From assembly GCA_965153455.1 (NCBI GenBank), contig OZ234497.1, forward strand, positions 7,254,001-7,318,000: DNA of 64,000 nt, given 5' to 3'. This stretch comes from Sphagnum compactum (Eukaryota; Bryophyta; Sphagnopsida; Sphagnales). This document shows positions 34,602 to 47,090 of the stretch, piece by piece. The position numbers were made by a program, and so were the translations under genes. The notes under the pieces are model-generated. The model did no database searches, was not told the origin of the DNA, and saw only the letters and a program-made list of their open reading frames with translations. Position 1 is the first letter of the stretch. Every line of letters begins with the position of its first letter.

Positions 34602-37600
34602 ATGGTTGCTGTACAGGAGTAGTATCCTTTCTTGTTCAAACATCAAGACTGTGAAGCTTGTCTTGCTTTTTCCTGCATAATTTCCTTGGGACTTTCAAAG
34701 CAGAAAAAGAAGAAAAAACAGTTGTGCAGAGAGCTAGCTTCAGTTCAGAAGTATTCTGATTTTTTTGGCTGCACATGTTTTATCCTTGATTTGGCTTCCT
34801 GCAGTCGTATTGTGCTGCCTTTTACTGTTGAAGAGGTAAAATTCCTGGGAGTACTTCTCCTCAGCAGAAATTTTCTCTCATCACGATTGGAAAAAAATCT
34901 CATAGTATTATGATTGAGTTGCCTATGATATTTCATTGCCAGGCCACATATGGCAGGACTGCTTTTACGTACAATGTTAAGTTATGGGTAACAAACAGAC
35001 ATAAATACATGTGTTCTTGTTTGGGACTGATTAGCTGCAAGCAGAGTTGATGTCTCTGTTGGATGCTGAAACCCACCCTAGTGACTTTAGGAGACCATGG
35101 AAAGTTCTGGCATTGGTGGTATGTTGTGTACGTCCTGTGACACATATTCTAGAGTAGACACTGATACAACTTCTGGGATCTGTCTTGGCTCAGTACAAGA
35201 TAGCCCAGCTCTACATGGTTGCTAAATACAGTGCCAGTGAATCGTCGGGTGATGATGGAGATGGTGTGGAGGTGCTGAAGAATGAACCATTTGAGGATCA
35301 TGACCGGCGTGGTCAGTATACTCATAAAATATATCATCTTGCCAGGTCCGTAATTTGATTGTAAAGTACAAGCTTTTTAAGTGTTCTTCTCATTTGGGTT
35401 TTTTCAGTTGCCTGCAGTCTAGTAGTGCTCTGTTCTGAAGAGTATAACATGGAAAATTATTGCAGCAAGCTGCCAAGCTGGCTTGTGAGTCTGGTGCCGA
35501 AGAAGGCATTGATGTTGGAGGAAGAGGCATGGAATGCATACCCACAATGCACTACAGGTTTGTGGTACTGTTGCCTTTTTATATCCTGGTTATCTCTCCT
35601 GAGTGGTGATACATCTTCTAGATTTTGTGTTTAGATTGCAAAGGATTCCAACATTTTTGCAAAAGACCCAACTCAAATTATTCAGCTACTGACTGTGACA
35701 ATTGGGTGATACTGATGATTCAATGGGACACCATAATGGCATGACCCTGCATGCCCCTCTCTCTGGCAGTCTTAAAGGTAAGGCTCTGGACAATCCACTC
35801 TCCTTCAATTGAATTGCCAAGTGCACCTTCCAGTCCATCTGCAGATAGACATTCATTGTAGTTCTCTTCTTCTCAGCTGGTAAAAATTGTGCAAATCTGT
35901 GCCATTAGGTGAAATCTTGGGCTTAAGAGAAGTTGGGTCGTTTCATTATTGTTTGGTCTTTGGTGTTGCAGTGTCCCTTTTTCAACAAATTCCAGCTCAT
36001 TTTGGAAACAACTCATTTGCCAGACTGTGGGACAACAGAAAATGTATGTTGGGTTCTGAGTTCTTACCTTGCTATCTTCCTCTAGCTAGGGCTATAATTC
36101 AATACTATAGTTACCAGGGCTTGTCAATAGATGGAAGACTATGCCCCCTGTTTTCTAGATGGTTGTGTTGTTCACTCAAAGTGAGATTTTCTCCATTCAC
36201 ACCTTAGCAGCTTGATGGTGTAGATTCATATATTGGGGCTACCCAGGAAATGGGGAAAGTTTGAAACTATACTCAAATGAGATCAGGATGATGGAGGTTG
36301 AACAAAGTTTGGCTGGATGGGGGCGGAGGTGGAGGAATCTGATTTGGGTGCATGTGCAAAACAAGGGCACAAACCCACAAGTTACTGGCTGTCGTTGTGA
36401 TCATTATCTTTATTTTTTCTTGACTATTATGCTCAGGCATTAAATCTGGACTCAAAGATGATCAAGAAGCGACAAGTTGAATTTATTGACATTGCAATGG
36501 ATCCTGTTGAAACGTATGTTGAAGATGAAGACCCTACAAAGTTCAAATCTGAAAAGACAGGAAGGGGACCCCTTGAGGAAGGCTGGCAGGTGCAAGCATA
36601 GAAGATGCTAACTAGTTTTTAACTACATAATCTTTGAATCTCTTTAAACTTCTTGCTGCATGTGGTGATCAATGTTGGTTGAACTTGGGCGTCATGCTTG
36701 CAACATGTTGTCAGCATGAGAATTGGTAGGGGGGGGTGCCAAGGGGCGACGGGGGGATAATGGTTAATGGGGAGGACAATTGATCCCTCAGTAATCCCTG
36801 TATCAATGGGTTGTGACCGCAGAAAACATGTTCTCCAGTCATGTGTGCATATAAGTGTGTGACTGTTGATGTTCCATACTGGGGATTTGGTTCCAGGCTC
36901 GAGAAGTTTGTATCTAAGGTCAGTGTACTTACCTCTGCCTTGCCTTTGAAATGCAGAAAGAAGTTTTTAGTAGCAAGGTCTGTAGACAATCTGTTAGTTC
37001 CTGATATCCCTCAGATTTTTTCCTGTTTTTTGGACAATGGGTTTGCGGAAACAAAGACACAGATTTCTGTTTGATTTTCAGCTTTGGAATCTTCATGATG
37101 ATGGTTTGATCAGCTTCTTCTTGTTGGTTCTGAGTGGTGCAGAGCTTGTCAAGAAGCCCACTTTGTTCGGTGAAAGATCATTCTTGCTGCATTGTTTATC
37201 TCTTTTAACCCTCTGTTCTTGTTTGCATCTATTTGAATAATGCTGTGGTGTTTGTCTGGCACTAAGTGAGGCGCTTTTATTTTGTACATGGTTTGCAGAA
37301 TGCACAGCGAAAGATATTGCTAGAGGGTCACCGTAAATGCTTTTGTTGGCTTGATGAATGGCATGGGCTCACTATGGAGGATGTTCGTAAAATGGAGGAT
37401 GATACTGCACAGGCAATAAGCAGGGTAAGGCATCACTTTCATTTCCCTTTGTTTTATATATGGTAAATATGATGCCTGCTATATGTGGATGGATCCAGGT
37501 ATTGAGATGCCAGTCAGGTTTTTGGACTAGGATCTTTTTGAGTGTAAAAGAGTGGCCTTTCCATCAACACCAGTTTCATGGTTCGTACAGGAGGTTGTAG

Positions 37601-39121
37601 AAACAATGCAAAGGAGGATCTTACTAACAAACCAGTTTGTATTAAAAAAAATTCTATACTTCTTTCAAGCTAGTCAATGCAAGAGCTAAGTAGGGGTGTG
37701 TAAACAAACTTGTTATGGTAGGTTGCAGTAGATTGACATGCAGAAATGTAAAGAACCCAGAGACCCACCAACAGTGAGATGAACCCAGAGATCCTTCTTT
37801 TGCATTGAAACAGGCACGTGCCATGGCGTTGAGGAAGGTTACAAGACAAGAGAGCAGCTCTCAAGATCTGCAAGCAAGGGAAAAAGTCATTGAAAATGAA
37901 CCTTCTGTGAGTGTTCTTGCTTTTTATCAGTGACCTCACTTTGGACATCTCTTTGTTCGTCTCCTTCTGTTTTTTTTTTCACTGAAGGACGTGAAGGAAT
38001 TCCTGATTTGGTTGTGAAAGGGGGTGATGAAATAGATGCCAGATGTTTTGATAGTTGCAGAGAATTTTGTCTCAATGTTGCAGCAAGTCTAAGCTAGATC
38101 AGGGTGTTCTCTGGGTTATATATATAGGTGGAGGATATTGATAAAGCTGTGGCATCAAGTATCATGATGACGTCGAAGTTGAAAGACACCAGCAGTGGAA
38201 GCCCACGCCTTATGCGACGACCAAGTCTAGTTGGCCCATCTGTAGCACTCGGCATCACCACTCTTTCTGCATCAGATGTGGGTAAAAAATGCCCTTCTCT
38301 TAAATGATAGTCCATTTCATATTGAGGGTATAATGGGTGAGTTTGAGAGCTGTCAATTTGCAATAGGATTGTAACTTCAGGTATGTGACATCCTAGTTTC
38401 TTTGGGTCCCTTGCATCTCAAATTGTCAGAAACACAAACAAACACATACTTTCTTCAGTGTCTGGTACTTGGAAACAGGAGAAAGGTTGCAATGGGTTGG
38501 CTGTGGTGTAGGTGGACACTGCAATGCTTAGTTTAAGTCCGTAAGGTGGGGACTGGTTTGTAAGTCTCAAGGCATGAAAGGGGTGGTCATAGCAAAGTGA
38601 AATTTTTGAAATAATTGATGTCTGTTTTGTAGGTTGAGGATGATGTTCTTGTGTTAGCCAGCACAGCACCACCACTGCCATCCCCAGAGTGGAAATCAGG
38701 TTCATTTGCCTTGAGGAAATCTACACTGACTGACTTGGAAACCAAATCCACCCTCAGTCACAGTGGGGCATCCTGTGAATCGTTTGCTTCAGTGCCATCA
38801 ACAAATGATTTGACCTGTGCAAACTGGGAATCTGTTTCGTCAAATGGGCTAGATGATGAAAGTGATGTAGCCAACTGTGTTGCAGTTCTGGACCGTGCTA
38901 TTGCTTGGGCAAAGGGTAGAACCCAGAAATCAGGATCACAAGGTACTCGTGCCAGCGGGATAGTCACTCCTGTTGCTGGACTAACTTCCAGTGCTGAGGG
39001 AAAGGAGGAGAGTGGTATGAAGGAAGATCACAAGAATGGACAGAAAGGGGTATCAGATTATGTGACTGTGATTGACAAGGCAATGTCTGCTGTCAGGCGG
39101 CGGCCAGGGAAGCCAATGTAA
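34602..39121 (+). CDS. Phosphatidylinositol transfer protein, class I StART-like, with long C-terminal tail
   Basis: Transfers phosphatidylinositol (and in class I proteins phosphatidylcholine) between membranes. Twelve exons: 34602-34621, 34805-34835, 35194-35345, 35466-35557, 35770-35777, 35972-36043, 36437-36589, 36823-36918, 37299-37424, 37814-37906, 38128-38277 and 38633-39121. Phases agree throughout, giving 493 aa. The PITP domain is residues 1-250: MVAVQEYRIVLPFTVEEY, GQYTHKIYHLASKLPSWL, EEEAWNAYPQCTT, EDPTKFKSEKTGRGPL, MCAYKCVTV and CFCWLDEWHGLTMEDVRKME. Thr60, Lys62, Asn91 and the acidic pair region 241-243 correspond to the inositol-contacting residues Thr59, Lys61, Asn90 and Glu248 of animal PITP alpha. 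Tyr195-Trp196 correspond to its membrane-inserting Trp pair, one changed. Residues 251-493 form a Ser/Thr-rich tail with RRPSLVG and three VxxxD[KR]A motifs. The weakest junction is the GTGGGT donor at 38278. The PITP call is certain from motifs; the tail's role is unknown. Confidence 0.9.
35770..35777 (+). other. 8-nucleotide microexon of the PITP gene
   Basis: The bases TCTTAAAG lie between a CTCTCTGGCAG acceptor and a GTAAGG donor. Exon 4 ends one base into a codon (ACT ACA G) and exon 6 starts in phase 0 at TGT CCC TTT. Only an insert of 3n+2 bases restores the frame. These 8 bases give T-V-L-K-C-P-F-F, which fits the PITP family here (WNAYP-C-TV followed by a hydrophobic strand). Without it the two flanking exons are out of frame. 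Confidence 0.8.
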
Positions 39122-42100
39122 AACTTTGAAGAGCTGGATACTTGAGAAATGGGGAACCTTTCTGTGAGTCAAGGGGAAAGGTCAGGGATAAAATCTCTGG
39201 TACTCCTTTAAGGGTGGGTGGGTGTGAGGAGAGACAGATTGAGTTTCCTTTGTGAAAGGGGAAAGTTTCGTGAAGGAAATGATGAATGTTGTTTCCATCA
39301 ACATTCTAGCATTATGGTGCAGAAAATAGCACTGGTTTTTGAGGCAAATTTTATGCAACAAAATCTTGTAGACATTCGCTATTTGGGACCCATGTTTGGC
39401 AATGTGTGAAGCTTGCATATGATTCATGAAATGGGAGGTGAACAAAAGCCATGGCATCATGGCAACAGCCTTGCATGTGGGAAGAATGTGGGTAAAGCCT
39501 CAGTGTAATCTGTAGAGGTTTTATTCTGCTTCATTAAATTGTAGGCAATGTTGGAAGCCTAGAAATATTGATCTAATCAAAGGTAAACCTGTCTAGGTAT
39601 GTTACTGCCGCCTTAAATATGTTCGATTACTTGGGAGATCATGGGAGATTACAAGCTTCTTCAATTGCATTGCAACAAGAAGTTTGTTGAATTTTTTTGT
39701 CTCAATCATTAAGGAAAGTGCAGAAATTTCAGTTCTATTTTCAGACGTTGATGGATCTGTTGCTGGGGAACAATTCAGAGTTCATTCAAAGTGAGATTTG
39801 AGTTATTGATTTTTAAAAAATTGAGTGATATTTGGTTCATGTGAAAGCTATTAAAAAAATGCATCACAATCTAGAAAGAGCTTGCTTCTCCACTTGCATA
39901 ATTGTTTCAAGGTTTAGGATGAAAGAGTTCCAAAGGGTATTGCGAATTTCAAAATGTGATTTGGAGTGGCAAAATGTCTAGTTGGGGATTTTGACAAAAT
40001 GGTTGAAATCTCTTGACATGGGCTACAAAAAAGTTGAGTTTTTAGGAAGCCCCTAAATTGAAGGACACCTAAGTGTTTCAATTTCAAGAAAGGGTTTTGA
40101 AGGTCTTAAGGATTTTCCCATTTTGATGTAGTTCCCATTGGGACATGAAGATAGGTATTATATTGACTATGGTGCCTCTATGGTGGTAGTAGGTTGTGGA
40201 GAAATCTATATTTGAGTTCATGATGAATCCATAATCCAATTTTCACTCTAGTTGCATTAAATGCTAAGTTGCACTGAATGCTGTATTTGTTTGTTTTGTG
40301 TAGCTAAGTTGAATAGAAGTTGTTGACAAAGAATGTTTATTCAGCTTGGTCATACTCAAACTCTTTAGCCCCTTGTTTCATTTGGGAAAAGTTAAGGAAT
40401 GTGCTTCAAGTTCAAATTTCCATTTTCACATAATTGACAATTGTTACTAGTAATATTTTATGAGCATGGTGGTGTGTCACAACCCCGGTTTGTCTCATGA
40501 ATGTAAATTAGATTCTTCAAACAAATGATGAAATGCCATCTCAAATCATACACAAAAATAAATTCGAAAGTCAACACCAAAAGATTGTTTGTGCAAAAAC
40601 GTATATAATTGTCTAGATGGAAAAGGACACAAAACTCTCCACCAAGATGGATTAGTTTAAATCTCGATGAAGAATACAAGACTAGAAAATTCTTATTGTT
40701 ACAAATGAAGCCAAATGTTATAAACTTGCATATGCACATGATTGAATCAAATTCATAAACATTTCCAAATTGTAATTAACATCACAATCATGATTTTGAC
40801 ATTTTACTTGCCCATTCAACAACCCAAAAACTCATCAACACATAATTACAAATCACATGACACAATATTGATCTAGTTAACATACTAGAGAAGGCAAACC
40901 CTAAGTTCTAAGGTGAGTTCATGCACCTTAGTAAACCTTTCATGCTAAGCCATTAAGATAAAGGTGTGTTGGTGGTTAAATTTAAGATTAGCTTTTCATG
41001 AAAGGAACAAATTTGCAAACCACACCCAAGGATCCACTTCTTGATCTAAAATATTTGGATTTTGTCATAAATTGGGCATATTTTAATTCAATAATTAAAA
41101 TATTGAATTTCCCAATCGAAGGAGCTTGGAAAATATAAGAATAACCATTTTTAAATGCATATTTGGATTTCTCTTGACAAGCTTAGTAAGTTAATCCTTG
41201 GCTAATGTTAGGGCCACATAATTTGAAACTGCTTTTGATTTAAGGGGTGTTATAATTACATGTGCACGTGTAACAAGATTATGATCACTAAGAATTATTG
41301 CTATAAGATTATAAATTGATCCCATTCCCCAAGCTACCTTACTAATGTGAATGTCATAACCTAAATTAATTCACATTTTTATTTGTTATGTAAATTTTTG
41401 TATATTCTTTCACCTACAATTGTAAAATATTCCACTCATCGATACCAATGATAATCAAATTGACATGTAAGGTCAAAATGTTGATATGTTTTCATTTGTT
41501 CCTTGAATCTAACAATATGAAAATAATATTCTAAACTATTACAGATTTTCCATGAAATCATTCAATTCACCATCAATCTTCACCCATGAAAAGATTTTTA
41601 AAAATAGTGGGCCTCTTGCAATAAGAAACCCATGAAACCATATAATCTCAAAAAGAATATTTTAAAAGGATCAACATTTTATTCAAAATGTTATGACCTA
41701 AATCAAATTCAAATAATGTAATGCCTTTTCAAGTTTGGCACTTGGGTGCCTAATATTTTTTATTTTAAAAAAGTCCACTTTAGCAATAAACATGATAATT
41801 AAAAGAAAATTAGGCAATAAATATAATCAAATTTTTGGGTAAGTTTTTGAAACTTTAAACCTCTAACATAATAAGAACTTTTAGAGAATTTTGTCCTATT
41901 TATTTTTTGCAAAGTTGGGGAGACATAATGTTCCACCAATAGGATAGATAAATTTTTCAATTATTGGGTAACTTCTGCACACTTGTGGACTAGCTTGAAG
42001 CAAGAAGCTCCTCAAATTCCACCAAATTTTGTATTTTTTTCCTCTTAAAAATTCCTTAAGTTTTAGCATTTTAAACAAATAATATAATTAATGCAATGCA

Positions 42101-43849
42101 TATGACACTAAATAAAATAAATAAATAGTGCGACATCTTGTTTTGTGATGGTCACAAAGTTTTGCTTAATGATGGAAACATAATGATATTGCATTCTTTT
42201 CACAATTTGTACATGTTTTCTTGAACAAACATGTATGGCAAATATGAACCCGAATCAATGGTGATTAATGTTTATAGTTCATGCAATCAAAGATTTCCTA
42301 AAGTATTGTTGCTTGGGTTTGAGTTATGTCTTTAGGCACACTAATCTCTAGCTTTCATGACATTTAATTTTCTTTTATATAATATGATGCCCATAAATGA
42401 GTTGATATTATAAAGTCTAATGTTTTGACACATGCATCTATTTAAGTGTTTTTATGTCAATGTTCAATAGAGTGTGAAAGACTAAATGTTCAAATTTTTA
42501 AGTTTTTTTAATACATAAAGTAATGATATTGATAATTGATGGAATTGACCATAGTTTGTCCCAAATGGCTTACATCATGATTAAATTACTATGTTCATTT
42601 CTTTTCTTGTAAACAATTTTTTGGACAAAAAGAAGTTGAACAATGTGATTTGGCAAATGATGATTGTATGCTTCCCAAGAGAAAATATTTGAAATATCAA
42701 ATAAGTAAAACATTAATGCATGGTTTTTTTCAAAAATTAGATGAATGCATACCATACAAAAAAAAGTTATTCGCGCAAGAAAGAGCTAAATTGTGAACAA
42801 AGAGTTATTGTCAATGACATTTTGTGCAAGAAAAATAAATATTCAAGAAGACCTTTATATATTTTCTTGACAAGAGGAGCAAGGTGCAAACATAGGAAAT
42901 ATTTTCACATGAAGATGTATTATATAAAACATGTTACAATATTTCATAACAAAAACTATAAATATCAATCCATTGAAACTTGAAATTATGAAATTAGCAT
43001 ACATAGGTAAAACATCATTTGACATCAATAATTCCACAATACATTATGCACATGTGATAAATATTTCATTAAACCCAAATCAATAAATGATTTTTTAATT
43101 GACATTTTAATAATAATTTATGATCAACTTTGTTCGGTAGTGATAAATGAAATATTTTTAGTGGGGAATAAAAGATTAACCTTTGGTGGCTATAGGTTGC
43201 TTGTGATAAAACAAGTTCATAATGAATTCATCAGTGGTCTTGACATTATAATGATAATATATTTATACCAAGCTCCATTAGTTTGAGATTCATTGATCTT
43301 CAAAACAAAAGTTGATGGCCTTAATTTTCTATTGACAAAATTTTGCCAAAAAATGAAATCTTATGAATTACAAGTCATGTGACAAAACAATGTAAACTTC
43401 ATCAAAATATTCATAGCTTTGAACAATTTCACAAAATTTTGAAAACATAGATTTCATTAATTGATTTTTTAAAATGTCATTTATAAAATATTTTTTATCA
43501 TATTTATTTTGCACAAATGTCAAAAAATTTGCAAATATGTACTTCAAAAGATACACCATCATACAAATTGACCAACCATAATAATTGAAAATTTTGACAT
43601 GAACACATGTTAAGAAAAACACTTCATTTGACAACATACATAAAATTCTAAACAAATACAATCTCAAATTTGTTTCTTTCGAAAATCGTCACTTTTATTC
43701 ATACACAAATAGATCATATATGGACTAATGCATAAGCACAACAATCTCATTTTGGATCAATGCAAGCTTACTATATGGATCATAAACCTATATATATATT
43801 CATTCAAATTATCACATTATGTCCTTCAAATATTTTATCATGAAATTAA
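39122..43849. other. PITP 3' region, then AT-rich intergenic DNA without genes
   Basis: The first 450 bp after the stop are probably 3' UTR; ATTAAA near 39534 is a possible poly(A) signal. From about 39.7 kb the DNA is very AT-rich and no gene, array or element boundary is seen. Confidence 0.45.

Positions 43850-43903
<54 letters not shown>
43850..43903. repeat. (TA)8(TG)19 compound microsatellite
   Basis: A TA run directly followed by a TG run of roughly 38 bases. It is an alternating purine-pyrimidine tract that can adopt left-handed DNA. Confidence 0.95.
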
Positions 43904-43906
<3 letters not shown>

Positions 43907-45960
43907 TGTTTTCATTAGGGAAACTACATATATTCAATAGTAAGAAACCACACCATTATGTTATTTTTTCTCTATCAACCAATTTATATGACCATGATGT
44001 CCTACTAATGTCATGTAAAAATTCCTAACAATTTCAATTTGTCAAATTGTTTAAACATATTGTAAAATTGAAAAAATAATCCCCACGGATTATTTACAAA
44101 AAAATGTCTATATAGCAAGGCCCATGGATTTACGACATTTCGTTGATTGTTCACTCGTGAAATATCTTTGTGTTTGCACGTTGATTAAGTTATAGGCATG
44201 AATGAACAAGAACCATCAATGCACCATGATGGATGGATGGTGAGTGGACAAAAAACAATGTTCCATTGGGTTTGAGCTCCCTAGCTCACCACAATGTTGG
44301 CTCAAGGTTGTGTTTTTACTACCTACTAACAACTCATTAGCCCTCACCTAAACACTAACCATCTACATGTATTCACTTATATTATCGACACACATATATT
44401 CCTTTTAATCGACTCACAAGACCTATCTTTTAGGATAGGTTACAAAGGTGAAAACCATAGTAAACCTAATTTTGATTCCTCCACAATTGAGTAAGAAAGG
44501 ACATTTCATAATGTATTTGGAAGACACCTTATGTCCGTGAATGTCTTTCATAGAAAAGAAGAGAGGTATTTTGTGTACAAAGTGAAAAGGAAATTATGCA
44601 TGTGTATAAGATTGCTTGCATTATTAAGAAACAGGTGTTAAAACACTTGGCACCCTCCACCTCTTGATTTACATATAATTAAGTTGATGATAATGTTCAC
44701 CTCATGCATTATGATGGGTAAAGTCCATGGGTGGGGGACATTCCCAAAATGTGAGTACAAACTACAAACCTAGCTATTGACAAGTAGTAGGCCCTAGGGT
44801 GAGGACATTCCCAAAATTTTGTGGTGGGTTGGTAAGAAATATAGTTGTAGACCTAATTATAATTTATTCAAGGGGTTGGTAAAAATTATTGTTGTATACT
44901 TAATAAGAATTTATGTCTTGGGTTTGATAAGACATATTCGTGTTGTAATAAGGACTACTGGGCCCCTATGCCATTGGCTCAAACATATTAAGCCTTTGAA
45001 GGTCACCCATTTCAATACTATTCAAGTTGAAGTGAATTTAATTTCAAATTTTTTTGTGAAAAATGTTTTAATTAATTTTCAGAGATGAAAATCATTTGAA
45101 ATTCAATAACTTTTGTTTTTTTGGTTCACAAATTGTGAAAAAACAAACATGGATACAACTTGTCAAGAACTTTTAAGTAGTACATAGAGCAAATTGGGTG
45201 CCTTATGATTTGGAGGGTTAGGGTGTGATCATATTCAAACAAAACAAACAAGCAAACACCTATCTAAGTAATTTATGTGTAATAAGGTGGATTCGCACAA
45301 AGGTTATAAATGAAATAGAAAAAAGGAATAAATTAACTTTAATTTTATTTCATTCACACAAATTGAGTTGACAAGTGAAATGTCATTGAGAGAAACTTAT
45401 CCCTATAAATAACTAATTTCAAATTTTCTAGATTTGATTTCAAGATTAGGTGAAATAAGGAGGTTAGTTCCACACCTTTAATTCAAAGGATTAAACTTCC
45501 CCCTTGTTCCCGAAAAAATTGTAATGAAATTATAATGTTGTTCTTTGTCAATTGTGTTTTCCACATTTCTTAAATTATGAGAAAACATCTGAATTTTTCT
45601 TCAATGGAGTTGAAGGCCTATGAGTGAGATTACTCACACCTTTGACCACCTTTTGACCCAATTAGTCCTAGTTGGGCTTAGGGTCAAAGTGTCAAAGTGC
45701 AAGCTTTGAAATCCATCAGGGATCTTACTAGGCATAAAGATTTTTCAAGGCTGCATTTTGGTCACATATGGTTTATGCATATTGGGTGTGTTAGTGGGTT
45801 TTCAAGACTTTGCCATTCATTTTTTGGATGAGGCTTTATCTTAGGACGTTGCGCATATCGATGATCTTCTTCTCCTGGTAAACGTCAAGGTTGTTTTGGG
45901 CATTTTGTTTTCATGTGTAGCTCGTCGACCTTCTTATTTCATACGGATAATATTTCCTTT
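43904..45960. other. Intergenic, no gene seen
   Basis: AT-rich sequence without supported features. Confidence 0.5.
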
Positions 45961-45974
45961 TTTTTTTTTTTCGT

Positions 45975-47090
45975 TTTTTTTGGCAGGTTTCGACAAGAGA
46001 ATTATGCAGGTTTGTGGGGTTTTTATGGGTCTAGGATCATGGGAGTTTTTTAAAGGCCCCTTTACGAGGCGTCAAGCTCAACTACCGATATCTATTGGTG
46101 GTATAGGCCATTTTTTTATGGAGGATTGTGCCCCATTTGTATTTCTAGGGAATTGGGTTTTAGTGGTTTCGTATTTGTGCTATAGGTTTCGTATTTTCGA
46201 TAAACCCATTTTGGAGGAGTATGTTTTTCAGATTGGGGGGGGGGGGCATAATTTCTTCAGTCATGCTTATGTGCAGTGCGAGATGACCTTCTTCTTGTAG
46301 TTAGGGAGATGCATCCTTCTTTTGAAAGTTTGTCGCAGTTACTAGTGCCCTAAGTGTACAAACATCTCTAATGGACTTCCACCACAACACATCCCTTAGG
46401 TCTATCTTGGAGGATGACTCCATTTCCTTAACATTTAGAACTTGCAGTCATTCTTATCCAGACAAGGGGCCATGGGTGTGGTTGGTTGCTAGGTCATCTA
46501 TCTGTTCGTTTCACATCGCACATTTTACTTTCACCTCAGCATTATGTTTTTGTCTTTGTTTGATTGAACCCTTGACATCTAGTTTTCTCACATGTGAGTG
46601 TGGGCATGAGTTCGATGCCTCTAACATGCATTTGGTTCATTGCCCATTTGGAGGTTAATGGGATAGTCACACATGATGTCGTCCGAGATGTCATGTATGC
46701 CTTCGCTCGAGAGAGTGAACACATTGTATGGAAAAAGTGGTGGTACGCCTTTATGTCAGGGGTTTCATTACGAGCCGATCTCTGCATCACCCAAAAGGAC
46801 CAGGTTTTTGTTGCTGATATGGTGGTTATTAACTTGATGCGAGAGATGGTGGTTTTGAATGTCAATAATCGACCAACAAGTGCAGTTACAGAATTTAGTG
46901 CCATTGTAAAAATCTGCTTCATGAGGGCACCACTTTATTTCAATGGCCATGGAGGTCCATGGCACACTTGGGCATGATATGTATCGTTTCATAAAGGAAT
47001 GTGCCCATCTTTTTCCACGATAGACGATTGGCAGGTCATTTATCCTTGTTTTTTTACATTCAATTTTTTAGACAATGTGTTAGTATTGTT
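45975..47090 (+). mobile_element. 3' remnant of a non-LTR retrotransposon with a restriction-like endonuclease signature
   Basis: Broken plus-strand frames follow the order of the 3' half of an early-branching LINE. At about 46070-46300 is the post-RT segment QAQLPISIGGIGHFFMEDCA, then PFVFLGNWVLV. At about 46590-46658 is a CCHC-like finger, CECGHEFDASNMHLVHCPFG. After a frameshift near 46655 comes THDVVRDVMYAFARES, then RADL and, 14 residues on, ADMVV, resembling the (R/K)PD-x(n)-D core of PD-(D/E)XK endonucleases in R2/NeSL-type elements. Stops fill 46301-46370, and a TAG follows FIKECAHLFPR near 47022. No 5' half, intact reverse transcriptase or poly(A) tail was seen. The type assignment is moderately secure; activity is excluded. 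Confidence 0.6.

Noticed and set aside
37980-38095. Possible extra PITP exon between exons 10 and 11
   Set aside because: Some open sequence lies after a T-rich tract, but no GT-AG pair gives a phase-consistent insert with sensible residues. The direct join of 37906 to 38128 keeps frame.
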